Shown here in pieces: positions 55,901-64,000 of a stretch of DNA of 64,000 nucleotides (the stretch's first letter is position 1; the number at the start of each line of letters is the position of its first letter). Source of the DNA: Nematostella vectensis (Eukaryota > Cnidaria > Anthozoa > Actiniaria > Edwardsiidae). The stretch lies in contig NC_064045.1 in the NCBI RefSeq assembly GCF_932526225.1, positions 14,998,442-15,062,441 of the forward strand, read 5' to 3'. The position numbers were made by a program, and so were the translations under genes. The notes under the pieces were generated by a model. It searched no databases. It saw only the letters and a list, made by a program, of their open reading frames with translations, and was not told the DNA's origin.

Positions 55901-58029
55901 TGGTCAAATGGTATTTTTTTAGAGGTGCAAAAACCTGCCTCTTTTTAGTTTTGTGTGAAATATCGATTCCACCAAACCTGCCTCTTTTTAGTTTTGTGTG
56001 AAATATCGATTCCACCAAACCTGCCTCTTCCCTTGTTTTCCAGGGTTAGGAGGTTAAGCCGGAGGCCCCATCTCTCAACACATTTATTTCTCCTGTATTA
56101 CGAATCTAAATGAATCGCTGGTGAGGAAGGCTTTAGCTAACTCAACAGTATGTTTAGGTTCAGATGAATTCAGCTGGAGTGCAGAAGACAGGGAGGAGAT
56201 GGAGTATATTAAACTAATAGTGGCCGCCGATGGTAAGACACACCATAAAACACTCTGATACATGTCACATGAACTGCAGTATCCATTTAGCAGGGAAGGG
56301 GAGTGTTTAGTTAGTGTGAAAAACATAGAATGCATGAAATTGTTTACTTGTCTTGAAAGCACTTCAAATTTTTATTCTTTAAATATATGATCAATCCTAC
56401 ATCCCATCTGACAACTATTTCAGTGGCATATGATGGCTAATGATGATTTATGCTGATGATATTTTATGATAATAATGATATAAATTATCATATAATTATA
56501 GGGATGATATATGATTATAATGACATTTAATGATAAATTATATATTATGATATATCATTGTGATGATGATGATGATATATGATATTTTCTTTTCATTGTT
56601 TTTTGTTACAGTGATATATGATGATGACTTGACTGATGCATTTTTATCTCAAATACTTTGTCTCTTTGCTTCAAACTCATCCAGAGTTGTTCTCTTGGCA
56701 CTAGAAAAGAGGTGAAGTTTTTTTGTTGATATCAATTGTACAGTATGAGTGCATTTCATATAATTTCACAGGTCTTTGCAGCCCCATTATCTAATTGTTG
56801 CCATTGCATGCACTTTTTTCAATTGTTCAAGTTTGTTGTTCCTTTTGTCTCCTGTTCTAGGCTGAACTTTACTTTGGAGTACTTAGATGTTGCATGTCCT
56901 GCTTACATTCACTTCACAGCCAAGTTAAGACACCTTCAACAACAAGGATTGCTGTTTACCCGTCAGCTTCCCCTGGACTTTCCAAATTACATCCAGTATG
57001 ACAGGGTCAGGGAACTAGTAAGTCCAGTTAAACCAGAATGACAGGGACAGGGAACTAGTAAGTCCAGTTAAACCAGTATGACAGGGTCAGGGAACTAGTA
57101 AGTCCAGTTTAACCAGTATGACAGTGTCAGGGAACTAGTAGGTCCAGTTAAACCAGTATAGCAGGGTCAGGAAACTGGTGAATCTACTTAAACCAGTATG
57201 ACAGGGTCAGGGATGAACTAGTAAGTCCAGTTAAACCAGTATGACAGGGTCAAGGAACAAGTAAGTCCAGTTAAACCAGTATGACAGGGTCAGGGAACTA
57301 GTAAGTCCAGTTTAACCAGTATGACAGGGTCAGGGAACTAGTAAGTCCAGTTTAACCAGTATGACAGGGTCAGGGAACTAGTAAGTCCAGTTAAACCAGT
57401 ATGACAGGATCAAGGAACTAGTAAGTCCAGTTAAACCAGTATGACAGGGTCAGGGAACTAGTAGGTACAGTTAAACCAGTATGACAGGGTCAGGGAACTA
57501 GTAAGTCCAGTTAAACCAGTATGACAGGGTCAAGGAACTAGTAAGTCCAGTTAAACCAGTATAACAGGGTCAGGGAACTAGTAAGTCCAGTTAAACCAGT
57601 ATGACAGGGTCAGGGAACTAGTAAGTCCAGTTAAACCAGTATGACAGGGTCAAGGAACTAGTAAGTCCAGTTAAACCAGTATGACAGGGTCAGGGAACTA
57701 GTAAGTTCAGTTTAACCAGTATGATAGTGTCAAGGAACTAGTAAGTCCAGTTTAACCAGTATGACAGGGTCAGGGAACTGGTGAATCCAGTTAAACCAGA
57801 GTGGAATTGGTCAAGGGACTACTGAGGATAGTCCATTCAAACCTGTACAAATACGTCTGACCAAAAAGCTAGGAATTCTGGTTAAACCAATATTACAGGA
57901 TGATCCAATTAGGGAAGTAATAGTTGCTTTTATTATTGCGTGTGCATTAAATGCATTTGAACTCAGAAAAAGGACTGCGTGTATTTATATGTTTTTTTTT
58001 AGGAATTATGGGAGATCAAGCCAAGGTAG
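43916..58029 (+). CDS. METTL22: METTL22 methyltransferase, 11 exons
   Basis: S-adenosylmethionine-dependent protein lysine methyltransferase of the Methyltransf_16 group. Exons: 43916-43994, 44479-44775, 49381-49421, 49813-49862, 50694-50788, 51052-51132, 53412-53465, 56164-56232 (or from 56158), 56612-56711, 56861-57017, 58003-58029; all phases join, giving about 349 residues. The N-terminus has the family phrase DETVLSDVHVYLP. Exons 2-5 join into ITIEHSLSTVLKEVGLQ, VWRGALLLCDFLI and the motif I glycine loop LELGAGVGLCSIVLA. Exon 6 gives TDVGDDILKNC; exon 7 VKVRRLDW; exons 8-9 LIVAADVIYDDDLTDAF; exon 10 EKRLNFTLEYLDVAC to YDRVREL; exon 11 the last eight residues ELWEIKPR. Exon 2 contains three repeats of HLSVxEGTD type. 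Coding is only about 1.05 kb of 14.1 kb; introns are mostly minisatellite. Confidence 0.95.
43971..44302 (+). repeat. 55-bp array copying the METTL22 exon 1 donor
   Basis: Six units, the first being the last 24 coding bases of exon 1 plus its donor (ACGCGAGAATTGTG then GTAAGATGG). Each later unit repeats GACGCGAGGATTGTGGTAAG and the following 30 intron bases. Using a later donor would read through GTAAGATGG and reach an in-frame TGA before the second unit. Confidence 0.95.
46009..46369. mobile_element. 361-bp MITE, CATACCTGTCAAC ends (METTL22 intron 2)
   Basis: CATACCTGTCAAC and GTTGACAGGTATG form the ends. TTCTAG flanks both sides (46003-46008, 46370-46375). An internal GGCGGGAGTCTCAAGAC region near the left end and CTCAAGCCTTGAG near the right give extra hairpins. 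No coding frame. Confidence 0.85.
46400..47100. repeat. Irregular long-unit repeats (METTL22 intron 2)
   Basis: A block of about 120 bp with TGTTGAACCT and GACTTGATAATATCA appears twice (46440-46640). A unit of about 80-90 bp with GACATCTAGTAGATTCTAAA and AGATAATATCACAATA then recurs about four times to 47010. Copies are diverged. Confidence 0.75.
47101..47395. repeat. Diverged duplication before the 43-bp array
   Basis: The segment with GGTACCAACTATGCTTTAAC and CACAAGGCAAAGAATATCT (from about 47231) recurs in diverged form near 47320-47395, ending in CTTAACATCACCTAACAA, which opens the 43-bp array. Confidence 0.55.
47396..48957. repeat. 43-bp minisatellite, about 36 copies (METTL22 intron 2)
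   Basis: Units contain ACAATACAATGTTCATTAGC, CTTATATAGTATTACGTCACC or close variants. ATGTTC alternates with AAGTTC, and TATTACG with TGTTACG, in runs that indicate higher-order duplication. Each unit holds TATATAG and TACGTCA. Confidence 0.95.
48980..49345. repeat. 51-bp minisatellite, about 6.5 copies (METTL22 intron 2)
   Basis: Units with GGGTGTGTTTGGATGAGTTT and CACCCGTTGCAAGTTGTGAT, nearly identical. The array stops about 35 bp before the exon 3 acceptor. A 17-codon period leaves plus frames open, giving spurious frames of 118 and 131 codons. Confidence 0.94.
49905..50693 (+). repeat. 49-bp array copying the METTL22 exon 5 acceptor
   Basis: About 16 units, each with TTGTAGGTTGTATTCTGGAT and GC(A/T)CTGCGCTGGA followed by ATAAG and CATGCCATGTA. 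The final copy is the real exon 5 start (AG at 50692-50693, then GTTGTATTCTGGATGCACTG). Each unit thus includes acceptor plus about 28 exon bases. Splicing to the penultimate copy would meet an in-frame TAG at the true acceptor. Minus-strand frames of 115-208 codons are by-products. Confidence 0.95.
51205..52620. repeat. G-rich 29-bp minisatellite, about 48 copies (METTL22 intron 6)
   Basis: Units with GGTATCCAGGGTTGCCCAAG followed by GGTC(A/G)GGGGG. Three or more G-runs occur per unit on the plus strand. All three frames are open for hundreds of codons (up to 548) only because the unit lacks stops. Confidence 0.95.
52621..53411. other. Rest of METTL22 intron 6
   Basis: AT-rich intron sequence with no array. 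A decoy acceptor-like ATGATTGCAG at 52661-52670 is followed by no exon-like frame that would fit the protein. Confidence 0.5.
53500..55735. repeat. 16-bp/32-bp array of tRNA A-box-like units (METTL22 intron 7)
   Basis: Two related 16-bp monomers, GGTACAATAGCTCAGT and CGTATGATAGCTCAGT, alternate or run singly about 140 times. TAGCTCAGTGG and TAGCTCAGTCG both match the pol III A-box consensus TRGYNNARNNG. The array opens with AATAGCTTAGTGGTAGAG, which looks like a tRNA D-arm. No B box was found nearby. Confidence 0.93.
55736..56157. other. Rest of METTL22 intron 7
   Basis: A 50-bp segment with TTTTAGTTTTGTGTGAAATA and TCGATTCCACCAAACCTGCC is directly duplicated at about 55937-56030. Nothing else seen. 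Confidence 0.6.
57000..57790 (+). repeat. 40-bp array copying the METTL22 exon 10 donor
   Basis: About 19 units, each with ATGACAGGGTCAGGGAACTA followed by GTAAGTCCAGTTAAACCAGT. The first unit is the actual end of exon 10 (coding DRVREL) with its donor at 57018. Reading on past the true donor meets TGA after nine codons. Confidence 0.95.
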
Positions 58030-58153
58030 CCCAAGTTGGTTCACCTGTGTATGCTGTGGTCTTGTGATGGAATGGTATGAAGCAAGGTCTGAGAAGATTT
58101 GTGTGTCATGTGGTCATAGCCTGTTTATTGGATAAAGGTTTCCATATAAGGTT

Positions 58154-58597
58154 TTACCTTCCCAGGGTTAGAACGACCTGTTTAGAGAATGATGAGTCCT
58201 CAATGTCATCCAAGGTCTCTGGCAGAAGCCTTCCTTTGGTCTCGGCCAGGGATGCTACCGTAGCCAAAATGAGAGCAAAGCAAACAGCAACAAAGGAAGT
58301 GTGCGCTGTGAATCTCCCATCATGACAATAAATGGTGCCAAAATCGCCCCAACTTTGACTGGCAGAGTTGTATTCAAGTGGGCTGGAAGTTAATATAACA
58401 GTAATAGGATTACTCAAATAAACCCCCCACTTCATGAATATAACTTTGTAAATAAAAGAAACTGCAATCAGATGCAGGCAGAGTAAGGCCTGATGACCCT
58501 CCCCCCTCCGCCACCAAGCCAAACTTGGAAAGTCCAGACATTACCTTATTTGGCTTGCTGCCCAGCCCAGTAGTGCAAGTGCCAAAGCAAAACCTGG
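58154..58597 (-). pseudogene. Decayed SLC22-type organic-ion transporter fragment
   Basis: The minus strand near 58360-58280 reads VGAILAPFIVMMGDSQ, typical of helix 11 of SLC22 transporters. The expected continuation, ILATVASLAETKGRLLPETL then DDIED, is in a different frame down to a stop at 58154. A frameshift therefore lies near 58285-58310. Upstream pieces look related but broken: FLLFTKLY then a stop near 58435 recalls the family's YTAELYPT region, PT-stop-IQ lies just before VGAILAP, and FALALALLGWAAS at 58545-58595 recalls the preceding helix. No further exons were found beyond the array. It converges on METTL22, 124 bp apart. Some of these intron-like gaps could be real; a sequencing indel is the alternative. 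Confidence 0.7.
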
Positions 58598-60435
58598 ACA
58601 TAGGTACCATAGCTGTACATAGGTACCATACCTGTACATAGGTACCATACCTGTACATAGGTACCATACCTGTACATAGGTGCCGTACCTGTACATAGGT
58701 GCCATACCTGTACATAGGTGCCATACCTGTACATAGGTGCCATACCTTTACATAGGTACCATACCTGGACATAGGTACCATACCTGGACATAGGTACCAT
58801 ACCTGTACATAGGTACCATACCTGTATGTAGGTACCATACCTTTACATAGGTACCATACCTGTACATAGGTGCCATACCTGTATGTAGGTACCATACCTG
58901 TACGTAGGTACCATACCTTTACATAGGTACCATACCTGTACATAGGTGCCATACCTGTATGTAGGTACCATACCTGTACGTAGGTACCATACCTGTATGT
59001 AGGTACCATACCTGTACATAGGTGCCATACCTGTATGTAGGTACCATACCTGTACATAGGTGCCATACCTGTACGTAGGTACCATACCTGTACATAGGTG
59101 CCATACCTGTATGTAGGTACCATACCTGTAAATAGGTACCATACCTGGACATAGGTACCGTACCTTTACATAGGTACCATACCTGTACATAGGTGCCATA
59201 CCTTTACATAGGTACCATACCTGTATGTAGGTGCCATACCTGTATGTAGGTACCATACCTGTACGTAGGTACCATACCTTTACATAGGTACCATACCTGT
59301 ACATAGGTGCCATACCTGTATGTAGGTACCATACCTTTACATAGGTACCATACCTGTACATAGGTGCCATACCTGTACGTAGGTACCATACCTGTACGTA
59401 GGTACCATACCTTTACATAGGTACCATACCTGTACATAGGTGCCATACCTGTATGTAGGTACCATACCTGTACGTAGGTACCATACCTTTACATAGGTAC
59501 CATACCTGTACGTAGGTACCATACCTTTACATAGGTACCATACCTGTACATAGGTGCCATACCTGTACATAGGTGCCATACCTTTACATAGGTACCATAC
59601 CTGTACATAGGTACCATACCTGTACATAGGTACCATACCTGTACATAGGTGCCATACCTGTATGTAGGTACCATACCTGTACGTAGGTACCATACCTGTA
59701 CATAGGTGCCATACCTGTACGTAGGTACCATACCTTTACATAGGTACCATACCTGTACATAGGTGCCATACCTGTACGTAGGTACCATACCTGTACATAG
59801 GTACCATACCTGTACATAGGTGCCATACCTGTATGTAGGTACCATACCTTTACATAGGTACCATACCTGTACATAGGTGCCATACCTGTACGTAGGTACC
59901 ATACCTTTACATAGGTACCATACCTGTATGTAGGTGCCATACCTGTATGTAGGTGCCATACCTGTACATAGGTACCATACCTTTACATAGGTGCCATACC
60001 TGTATGTAGGTACCATACCTGTATGTAGGTGCCATACCTGTACATAGGTACCATACCTTTACATAGGTGCCATACCTGTATGTAGGTGCCATACCTGTAC
60101 ATAGGTACCATACCTTTACATAGGTGCCATACCTGTATGTAGGTACCATACCTGTACGTAGGTACCATACCTGTACATAGGTACCATACCTGGACATAGG
60201 TACCATACCTTTACATAGGTACCATACCTTTACATAGGTACCATACCTGTACATAGGTACCATACCTTTACATAGGTACCATACCTTTACATAGGTACCA
60301 TACCTGTACATAGGTACCATACCTGTACATAGGTACCATACCTGGACATAGGTACCGTACCTGGACATAGGTACCATACCTGTACCTAGGTAACATACCT
60401 GTACATAGGTACCATACCTGGACATAGGTACCAGC
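58598..60435. repeat. 19-bp minisatellite, about 96 copies
   Basis: The unit CCTGTACATAGGTACCATA varies mainly at TACATA/TATGTA/TACGTA and TACC/TGCC. On the minus strand each unit contains CAGGTATGG, a perfect-looking splice donor. Ten overlapping minus frames (up to 237 codons, Tyr/Val/Gly/Met-rich) arise because 3 units make 57 bp without stops. Confidence 0.95.
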
Positions 60436-63279
60436 AAATACTGGTGATAGAGAAAAAAAAATGATTACACCACTTCAAATCCCCCCTCCCCCCTAAAAAA
60501 AAACCCTGGGAATCAATGTAAGGAATGGTCACAATTGGTACCCTGATGGGGGTGGGGGTGGGGATGTTGTTGGTGATTGCAATAAATAAATTTATGTCTG
60601 TCTGTCGCAACCCCATTTTCCGACCTAAAACAAGTGTGTTCCAATATTACACCTTCAGGTATACTGGAGGAAAATGTTTATTGTGCCAGGGATAATTGCT
60701 CCCTTGATAGACTTGCTATCAATGCACATAGCACCATGTCCAATTATTACATTAGACGATAATATCATGACCAAGGAAGTATTAGGAAATAAAAAAAAGA
60801 TACGTAAAAAAGACATGTTTATCGTTGCCGCCCGCATCAATGTATTCATATATAGATTTAGTTATTTCTGCCACTTTTTCTATTGTTTGTTCCTCAGAAG
60901 TTCGAATTTAGTGCATTAGCGGTGCCTGGGCCAAGGCAACGTTTCCGTTTCAAGGCTTTTATTACCAGGCCAGGGTTTTTAGGGGGGTGGTTCATTTTTC
61001 CATTTGAGCGGACCAAATTCCTGGTATACCCCTCTCCTTATAACATGTTACTAATAGGGTGCTTTTTAACATATAGCAATAATTATTATTATAAAAAGAT
61101 TATTATAAAAAGTCATTTTAAAGACATATTGATGTGCACGGTAAATCCAGCCAAACGTTATATATTTTTTTTGTTTACTCTGAGCAGACCTTCAGGCCGG
61201 GTGGGGGGTCACCCAAACCCCCCCTGGCTACGGGCCTGCTCGGTGTGGGCCTGTAATGGCTTATACTTCTTAGACCATTGGTCCCTTGCATGGGCCATTT
61301 TCACCATTCTGCTACCCAACCCCCCTACCCTCGCATGTCACACTCTTGCTATTATCCACTGTTAGGGGTGGACCATTAAAAATTTGGGGAGGGAGGGTGG
61401 CAATTAAAAAAAACGTGCATGGCCAATTCTTAACAAAAAAAAAAACTTGCAGAACTCCAAGCACTAAAGACAAACTTGCAAAACCTAAATGTCAAAGTCT
61501 GCACTTTAAAGCACAATTATTTTGGCCTCAGCCCAGTACCTGGAAAACTGTAGTTTGTTGAAAGCAGTTTCTTTTCCTTACTTTTTTATAACATGTGTTT
61601 TCCAAATTTTTTTCTTGATTGACTTACAAAAAATCTGTATTTTCTGCCCTCAGGGGTATACATTCAAACACCTCTACCCAAATATTTTATGGGCCTGTGA
61701 TCACCAGAAGGATTTCCTCTGTCCCACTGTTTGCACTTTTTACCCCTCCATCCCTGTTCTCTCCTCATCAATCCACTGGGAGAAAGGGCCTAAAACATGG
61801 GACACTGCCCTTTCATTAATCCTTTTTTTCTTTCCTTTTTTCTACAATGCTAACACCCCAAATTCTGCAACCTCAACCCTTGCATTTTCTTTTATCTAAT
61901 ATACAGTTCACCTGTCCCCAGTGACCTAGTGCAATTAATAGGTGCTAAACTGGTTTGCAATGAATGGTGAGCTACTTTAATCCATAGGTGTCAAACTAGT
62001 TTGTAATGAATGGTGAGCGACTTTAATTGAAAGGCATCAAACTAATTTTTAATGAATGGTGAGCTACTTTAATTCATAGGTGTCAAACTAGTTTGTAATG
62101 AATGGTGAGCGACTTTAATTGAAAGGCATCAAACTAATTTTTAATGAATGGTGAGCTACTTTAATTCAAAGGTGTCAAACTAGTTTGTAATGAATGGTGA
62201 GCTACTTTAATTCAAAGGTGACAAACTAGTTTGAAATGAATATGGTGAGCTAGATTAATTCATAGGTGTCAAACCATTTTGTAATGAATGGGCAAGCTAG
62301 CTTAATTTGTACAGTAAAGGTGTCAAAGTGTTTTACACATCTCTAGTTTAATTGCCCTTTACAACCAAATAGCAAAGAACTCTCAAAGTTAGTAACAACT
62401 AAAATTATATTAACCACCATAATAAAATATTTTATTGATTCAAAAATACAATGTTTCATTAAAAAGTGCAAAAAATAAAGCTCTTTCTCTTTTTCAATAA
62501 GCATATCATTAAACTTTTAAAATCTATCAAAAACATAAATTCTTAAACCTAGCCTATTACAGCCAAGACTTGAACCAGGTAAGCATAACCTGCTTATTAT
62601 AATGGGCTATTATAATGAAGAGTTGTCTATAAACTATCCTGTCGGTTCGACTAACAGAATGTTTGTGTTGGTGACATCAATTATTCAACTCCATGTTGTT
62701 ATGTCTTCCACCCGTAATACATCAACATTTGCAAGGATATTACAAACATATACCACTCCTGTTAAAAAAACAAAAAACAAATAATACAACAGCATGACTG
62801 ATAAGCGAAGTTTCCGATGTATGTACTCAATATCTTACAATTATTCCTTGAGTGTGAAGCGTTTTAGTCTGGGCCTATCTACTCTGAGACCATTTGCACA
62901 AGAGGAATAAATGTTTTAGTCAAATTACATTAGTAGGCCAATTTATTAATCCAAAACTCTTATCTTCTCTGGTCATTTGCCATTTTATGGCTTTAAGATC
63001 TGGCATGTTTCTCTAGGGATACAGTATATAGCTAATATCCTATTAATAGGGCAACCAATCAGAATGCAGCATTTATGATAGAGTACTACACTAGTGTGAT
63101 TTGGCTAAAATTAGACAGTATCTACTGAACTTCAATATTTTGTTTCAGCCACTAAACAGGTCATCCCTCCCCCCACCCCACCCCCCATGAACAGCAAAAT
63201 AACATTCTAATCTGAATATCTGAAGAGAAACAAGATAAAGGACTCACTTGAGTGAAATATCTCCAACTTTTGTTTGTTG
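60436..63279. other. Intergenic between transporter remnant and EMRE
   Basis: No gene recognised. The frames at 60883-61365 and 61522-61899 are low-quality and unsupported. The AT-rich end near 62942 has a minus-strand AATAAA that could serve EMRE. Confidence 0.45.
61950..62330. repeat. 46-bp minisatellite, about 8 copies
   Basis: Units with GGTGTCAAACTAGTTTGTAA and TGAATGGTGAGCTACTTTAA. Two variant types (GTTTGTAATG and ATTTTTAATG) alternate at first, so a two-unit block was duplicated. Confidence 0.92.
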
Positions 63280-63522
63280 TTAGTCATCATCATCGTCGTC
63301 ATCTGGGGTGAAAATATTCCATTCCTCCAAAAAGCAGGCTAGTTTCTTTGATACGATTCCTCCAAAATACACCCCGGGTAAAACAATCATAGCGGCCTTC
63401 ACAGCTCCAAAAGCTTTCCTCGTGGGCTCTGGCTGAATACTTGGCTTTGAACATAGCAGGGCTTTTCTTATAGAGACTGTCGTAGCATGATTTAGTGTCT
63501 TTTTCAGATAAAGCGAAAACAT
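63280..63522 (-). CDS. SMDT1: Essential MCU regulator EMRE, mitochondrial
   Basis: 80-residue inner-membrane protein that bridges the calcium uniporter pore MCU to the gatekeepers MICU1/2. It starts at the ATG of MFSLYLKKTLN, since upstream the frame has only non-ATG codons. Residues 1-30 are basic and serine/threonine-rich without acidic residues, as in a matrix-targeting peptide. The single helix (AAMIVLPGVYFGGIVSKKLA) includes the GxxxS motif (GGIVS) that contacts MCU. It is followed by CFLEEWNIFTP and a C-terminal run of seven aspartates, the family hallmark that binds MICU1. Length is slightly below human EMRE (107 with a longer presequence). The coding region is a single exon here; an upstream non-coding exon is possible. 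Confidence 0.93.
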   Translation of the reverse strand: MFSLYLKKTLNHATTVSIRKALLCSKPSIQPEPTRKAFGAVKAAMIVLPGVYFGGIVSKKLACFLEEWNIFTPDDDDDDD

Positions 63523-64000
63523 ATTCCACGGCAAGAAATCAACTACCCACTAGAATTTCGTTTCCAAACCGAAAGATCTTCGGAGAGCGTCCGAACATAA
63601 ATTTAGAGTTCGGTTTGGTATTCGGTGAGACTTCGGGATTCTGAGGAATCATGTGAAAATATATTTCCTTTGATTAAAGATTTAGCTTTTTCTAGACCAT
63701 TATTCATATTCTACAATTTTTTCAATAATGTTTTTTAAATAATGTGTTCATTTATTTTAATATGTCGAGTTTCTGATCAATAAACCATCGGTGATTACCC
63801 AGAAGGCGTAGGGGCGCCAGTATTTAGAATCTGCGCCATTTCTTCAACGTTTCACAGGAACCTTCAAAGCTCTTTCGATTTTGTTGAATTTCTTTTGCTT
63901 AGAGTTTTATAGAAACTGTATCAGATGCTTTAGTTTAAATACAGAGTTTCGTTTCCGCCTCAGTTAGATTTTTTTTCTGTTTTTTTGTCGTTTAACTTTC
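63523..64000. other. EMRE upstream region
   Basis: Presumed promoter/5' untranslated region of EMRE on the minus strand; no second gene is visible. AGATCTTCGG-type and CGGTTTGG repeats occur but no specific sites can be claimed. Confidence 0.4.

Noticed and set aside
58410-60437. Tyr/Val/Gly/Met-rich minus-strand frames up to 237 codons
   Set aside because: By-products of a 19-bp repeat; overlapping frames all give the same peptide.

Overview
This is eukaryotic genomic DNA: the genes have spliced exons with GT/AG junctions, there are no operons, and the window contains non-LTR retrotransposon remnants, MITE-like foldback elements and an exceptional load of minisatellites. The gene set is metazoan: a sodium/calcium exchanger, SMYD3, a fibrinogen-related protein, a single-exon class A GPCR, METTL22 and EMRE. 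With short exons, modest introns and AT-rich spacers it suggests an anthozoan cnidarian, possibly Nematostella. That assignment is inference; I cannot run a search.

Layout. 1-11.8 kb is gene-poor: a foldback element, a decayed CR1/L2-like non-LTR retrotransposon (about 5.2-7.6 kb) and a 34-bp minisatellite (7.94-9.2 kb). 11,852-22,899 (+) is a complete 9-exon SLC8-type Na+/Ca2+ exchanger whose introns hold six arrays and two nested transposons; a 24-bp array follows at the stop codon. 26,319-30,169 (-) is a 4-exon SMYD3-like methyltransferase gene with a PIF/Harbinger-like MITE in intron 3. 31,676-33,410 (+) is a 4-exon secreted fibrinogen-domain protein. 34,364-36,104 (-) is a C2H2 zinc-finger gene broken by a stop codon and a frameshift. 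38,500-39,576 (-) is an intronless class A GPCR. About 42.4-43.3 kb is another retrotransposon fragment. 43,916-58,029 (+) is a complete 11-exon METTL22 gene, most of whose length is minisatellite intron. A decayed SLC22-type transporter fragment lies tail-to-tail with it on the minus strand (58.15-58.6 kb), followed by a 19-bp array. 63,280-63,522 (-) encodes EMRE, the regulator of the mitochondrial calcium uniporter.

The genes do not form one pathway. Two of them (exchanger, EMRE) handle calcium, but nothing suggests functional clustering. The most unusual property is that several minisatellites are built from units that include a splice junction. Tandem arrays copy the real acceptor or donor, with adjoining exon bases, in NCX exon 5 (both sides), NCX exon 7, METTL22 exons 1, 5 and 10, and in reduced form FReD exon 2. 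The NCX 3' array starts on the stop codon. In the four cases I translated through the first decoy site (NCX exon 5 acceptor; METTL22 exons 1, 5 and 10), using it adds an in-frame stop; the FReD copy instead forms a possible in-frame 16-residue cassette.

Limits: gene models were assembled by eye from reading frames, splice consensus and remembered family motifs. Copy numbers are approximate.
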